Source: B18-G4 sp032250805 (GTDB lineage: Bacteria; Bacteroidota; Bacteroidia; Bacteroidales; B18-G4). Taken from it: a DNA stretch of 64,000 bases. Made by a program: the position numbers and the translations under genes. The notes beneath the pieces were generated by a model. That model made no database searches. It was not told where the DNA came from and was given only the letters and a program-made list of their open reading frames with translations. The DNA is taken from contig JAVVEM010000012.1 in assembly GCA_032250805.1 (NCBI GenBank), forward strand, positions 12,557 through 76,556. The letters run 5' to 3'. This document shows, piece after piece, positions 62,557 through 64,000 of the stretch (the first letter of the stretch is position 1; each line of letters begins with the position of its first letter).

Positions 62557-62564
62557 CAAAATTA
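62557..62564 (-). promoter_or_regulatory. -7 promoter element of the 44-residue gene (TAATTTTG)
   Basis: Minus-strand TAATTTTG, 34 bases before the small ORF start; exact match to TAnnTTTG. The -33 is unclear. Confidence 0.5.
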
Positions 62565-62625
62565 AGTGCGGGAGAATAAAGGAATCATAAAGAATATGCA
62601 GGAGGGCATTAAGATTTTATAAAGA

Positions 62626-63303
62626 TCAGCAAAAACGGTATCCCACTCCGCTTTCGGTAAGAATATGCCGGGGATTATTTGGATTGTCTTCCAGTTTTTT
62701 CCGAAGCTGGGCAACGTAAACCCTCAGATATTGCGTGTCAGACTGAAAGCCAAGGCCCCAAACTTCTTTAAGGATATACTGATGGGTTAAAACCTTCCCT
62801 TCGTTTCTGGCGAATAACGAGAGTAAATTATATTCAGTTGCCGTTAACTTGATTATCGTTCCTTTTTTCCTTAAGATTCTCGCAAAAAGATCAATTTCAA
62901 GATCATCATAAATCAGGGGGGCTTCGATATTTGCTACTGTGCTTCTTTTAATCGATGACCTGATCCTGGCCAGCAATTCACCCGTACGGAATGGTTTTGA
63001 CAGATAATCTGAAGCACCATTGTCAAGAGCTTTAATAATGCTGCTCTCATTATTCTGAACCGATAAAATGATTACAGGCTTGTTATACCAGGCTTTAAGT
63101 TCTTTTAACACTTCATGACCGCTTTTATCGGGCAGTCCCAGGTCGAGGATCACCAGCTCAGGCGGATGGTTGGCAGCCATCATGAGTCCTTCTTTTCCGC
63201 TGGTCGCCAGTTGTACTTTATAATCATTGCTTTCCAGTGCAATTTTCAGCAATTTACGGATTTGAGGCTCATCGTCAATGATCAGTATCTCTGCTTTATT
63301 CAT
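62626..63303 (-). CDS. kdpE: KdpE-like OmpR-family response regulator
   Basis: A 225-residue response regulator. Receiver domain with phosphoacceptor Asp54 (LVILDLGLPD), DDE acidic pocket near residue 10-12 and Lys103 (LSKPF). The DNA-binding winged helix (about 130-225) has LTATEYNLLSLFARNEGKVLTH and VWGLGFQSDTQYLRVYVAQL, the KdpE signature. It overlaps the end of the kinase gene by 8 bases. It likely controls potassium transport genes; kdpFABC is not in the window. Confidence 0.88.
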   Translation of the reverse strand: MNKAEILIIDDEPQIRKLLKIALESNDYKVQLATSGKEGLMMAANHPPELVILDLGLPDKSGHEVLKELKAWYNKPVIILSVQNNESSIIKALDNGASDYLSKPFRTGELLARIRSSIKRSTVANIEAPLIYDDLEIDLFARILRKKGTIIKLTATEYNLLSLFARNEGKVLTHQYILKEVWGLGFQSDTQYLRVYVAQLRKKLEDNPNNPRHILTESGVGYRFC

Positions 63304-64000
63304 TTTCTATGACATTAAGATGTGAAACCTCTGCCGGGATCGTAATACGAAAGATGGCTCCGTGGCCTTTGTTATTGTTTTCCAGGCTGACCTTTCCTTG
63401 ATGTGCTTCAACAAATCCCTTGACAATTGACAGCCCTAAACCTGTGCCTCCGGTTACTGACCGGGGCATTCTGTAAAATTTTTCAAAAACCCTGCCCAGT
63501 TTATCTTCCGGAAAACCTGGCCCGTTATCACTGATTGTAAGGATAAAATTGCTGGCCGAATGACCAATATTTATTTTAATAATAGATCCCGCTGGTGTAT
63601 ATTGAATGGCATTGTGTAAAATGTTTTTTAAAACCTGTTCCATCAAGCCTGGATCCAATTTAAAGAAAGGCAACGATTCATCAGAGTCAACCACAATTGT
63701 ATGCTGTGAGCTCTCATCTTCAAAATCCTGTATAACCTTATGAGTAAGCTCATTCATGTCGCACCAGTCGAGCTGGGGCTTTATAAAGCCGGATTCAAGG
63801 CGGCTCATGTTCAACAGGTTGTCAACCTGTCTGTTTAATCTGATGCTTGCAATACTAATTTCCGAAAGTAAATCTTCTTTGTTATTGGAGGATAATCTGG
63901 ATGGTGTAGATTTAAGTGTATCTACAGCCCCGATAATTGTTGAGATAGGCGTTCTGAGTTCGTGCGATAAAGAATTCAATAGTGTATTATATAACATAAT
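63296..64000 (-). CDS. kdpD: KdpD-like sensor histidine kinase, C-terminal part (continues beyond window)
   Basis: The frame is open to the window edge, so the true start lies outside; at least 234 codons are visible. The kinase core is present: H-box SLSHELRTPIS, N-box HNAIQYTP, G1 SDNGPGFP and G2 TGGTGLGLSIVKG. The segment LLNMSRLESGFIKPQLDWCDMN is typical of KdpD. Whether the N-terminal KdpD and Usp sensor domains exist cannot be seen. Confidence 0.87.
   Translation of the reverse strand: MMLYNTLLNSLSHELRTPISTIIGAVDTLKSTPSRLSSNNKEDLLSEISIASIRLNRQVDNLLNMSRLESGFIKPQLDWCDMNELTHKVIQDFEDESSQHTIVVDSDESLPFFKLDPGLMEQVLKNILHNAIQYTPAGSIIKINIGHSASNFILTISDNGPGFPEDKLGRVFEKFYRMPRSVTGGTGLGLSIVKGFVEAHQGKVSLENNNKGHGAIFRITIPAEVSHLNVIENE

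Noticed and set aside
1..64000. CRISPR arrays, tRNA or rRNA genes, insertion sequences
   Set aside because: No regularly spaced direct repeats, no cloverleaf-like or rRNA-like sequence noticed by eye, and no transposase-like ORF in any frame; the absence of tRNAs is by reading only, not by a dedicated scan.

Overview
The window looks like a chromosomal segment of a free-living, probably anaerobic or facultative member of the Bacteroidota. Three things in the sequence support this: C-terminal type IX secretion (T9SS) sorting domains on exported proteins, a recurrent TAnnTTTG element (the -7 box of Bacteroidota promoters) 6 to about 90 bases upstream of many genes, and Bacteroidota-type families (HYC_CC_PP-like protein, DUF5723-like barrel, 851-residue PEP carboxylase). 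Base and codon use look even throughout. I found no rRNA, tRNA, CRISPR array, insertion sequence, integrase or phage gene.

Layout. 1-162: tail of a Gly/Asn-rich gene that begins outside the window. 254-5727 (minus): operon of a 59-codon ORF, a sodium:solute symporter, a GNAT acetyltransferase, an M20 amidohydrolase, alanine racemase and an ornithine-racemase-like enzyme, i.e. uptake and remodelling of acylated or D-amino acids. 5827-7903 (minus): MarR regulator and pyruvate kinase. 7993-12664: a stranded T9SS sorting domain, then two T9SS-exported arylsulfotransferase-like proteins in tandem. 13472-20692: a heavy-metal efflux operon (HYC_CC_PP-like protein, CusA, CusC, CusB with an extra HMA domain) behind a strong promoter with an inverted repeat at the transcription start. 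20795-25965: patatin lipase, then a small polysaccharide cluster (flippase, acyltransferase, DegT-type aminotransferase, glycosyltransferase). 26014-31149: universal stress protein and XRE regulator with a repeat-bearing divergent promoter, a YghO-like protein, an internally deleted DJ-1/PfpI lipoprotein, and an M28 peptidase. 31280-36842: SPFH protein, LtaS-like membrane phosphatase/transferase, CNNM/CorC-type protein, outer-membrane barrel.

37022-49386 starts with PEP carboxylase and continues with what I read as a nitric-oxide/anaerobic-stress neighbourhood: two hemerythrin-PAS (DUF438-type) proteins on either side of a quinol nitric oxide reductase and an aldehyde dehydrogenase, and a compact operon of Rrf2 regulator with three Cys, ferredoxin, cupin, DUF438 protein and DUF1858-DUF2249 protein, followed by a MarR-YceI pair. 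I consider this the best candidate for a poorly described functional unit.

49669-57091: a large AsmA-like protein with a coiled-coil tail, convergent with an RND(HAE3)-LolA-like-barrel export operon that has a 13-bp inverted repeat upstream. 57319-64000 (minus): potassium homeostasis, with a CPA2 antiporter carrying a Usp-like tail, TrkA, TrkH, a helical protein, an unlisted-size 44-residue single-span membrane protein, and a KdpE/KdpD-like two-component pair, the kinase running off the window end. All functions are inferred from sequence motifs and family knowledge; no searches were run.
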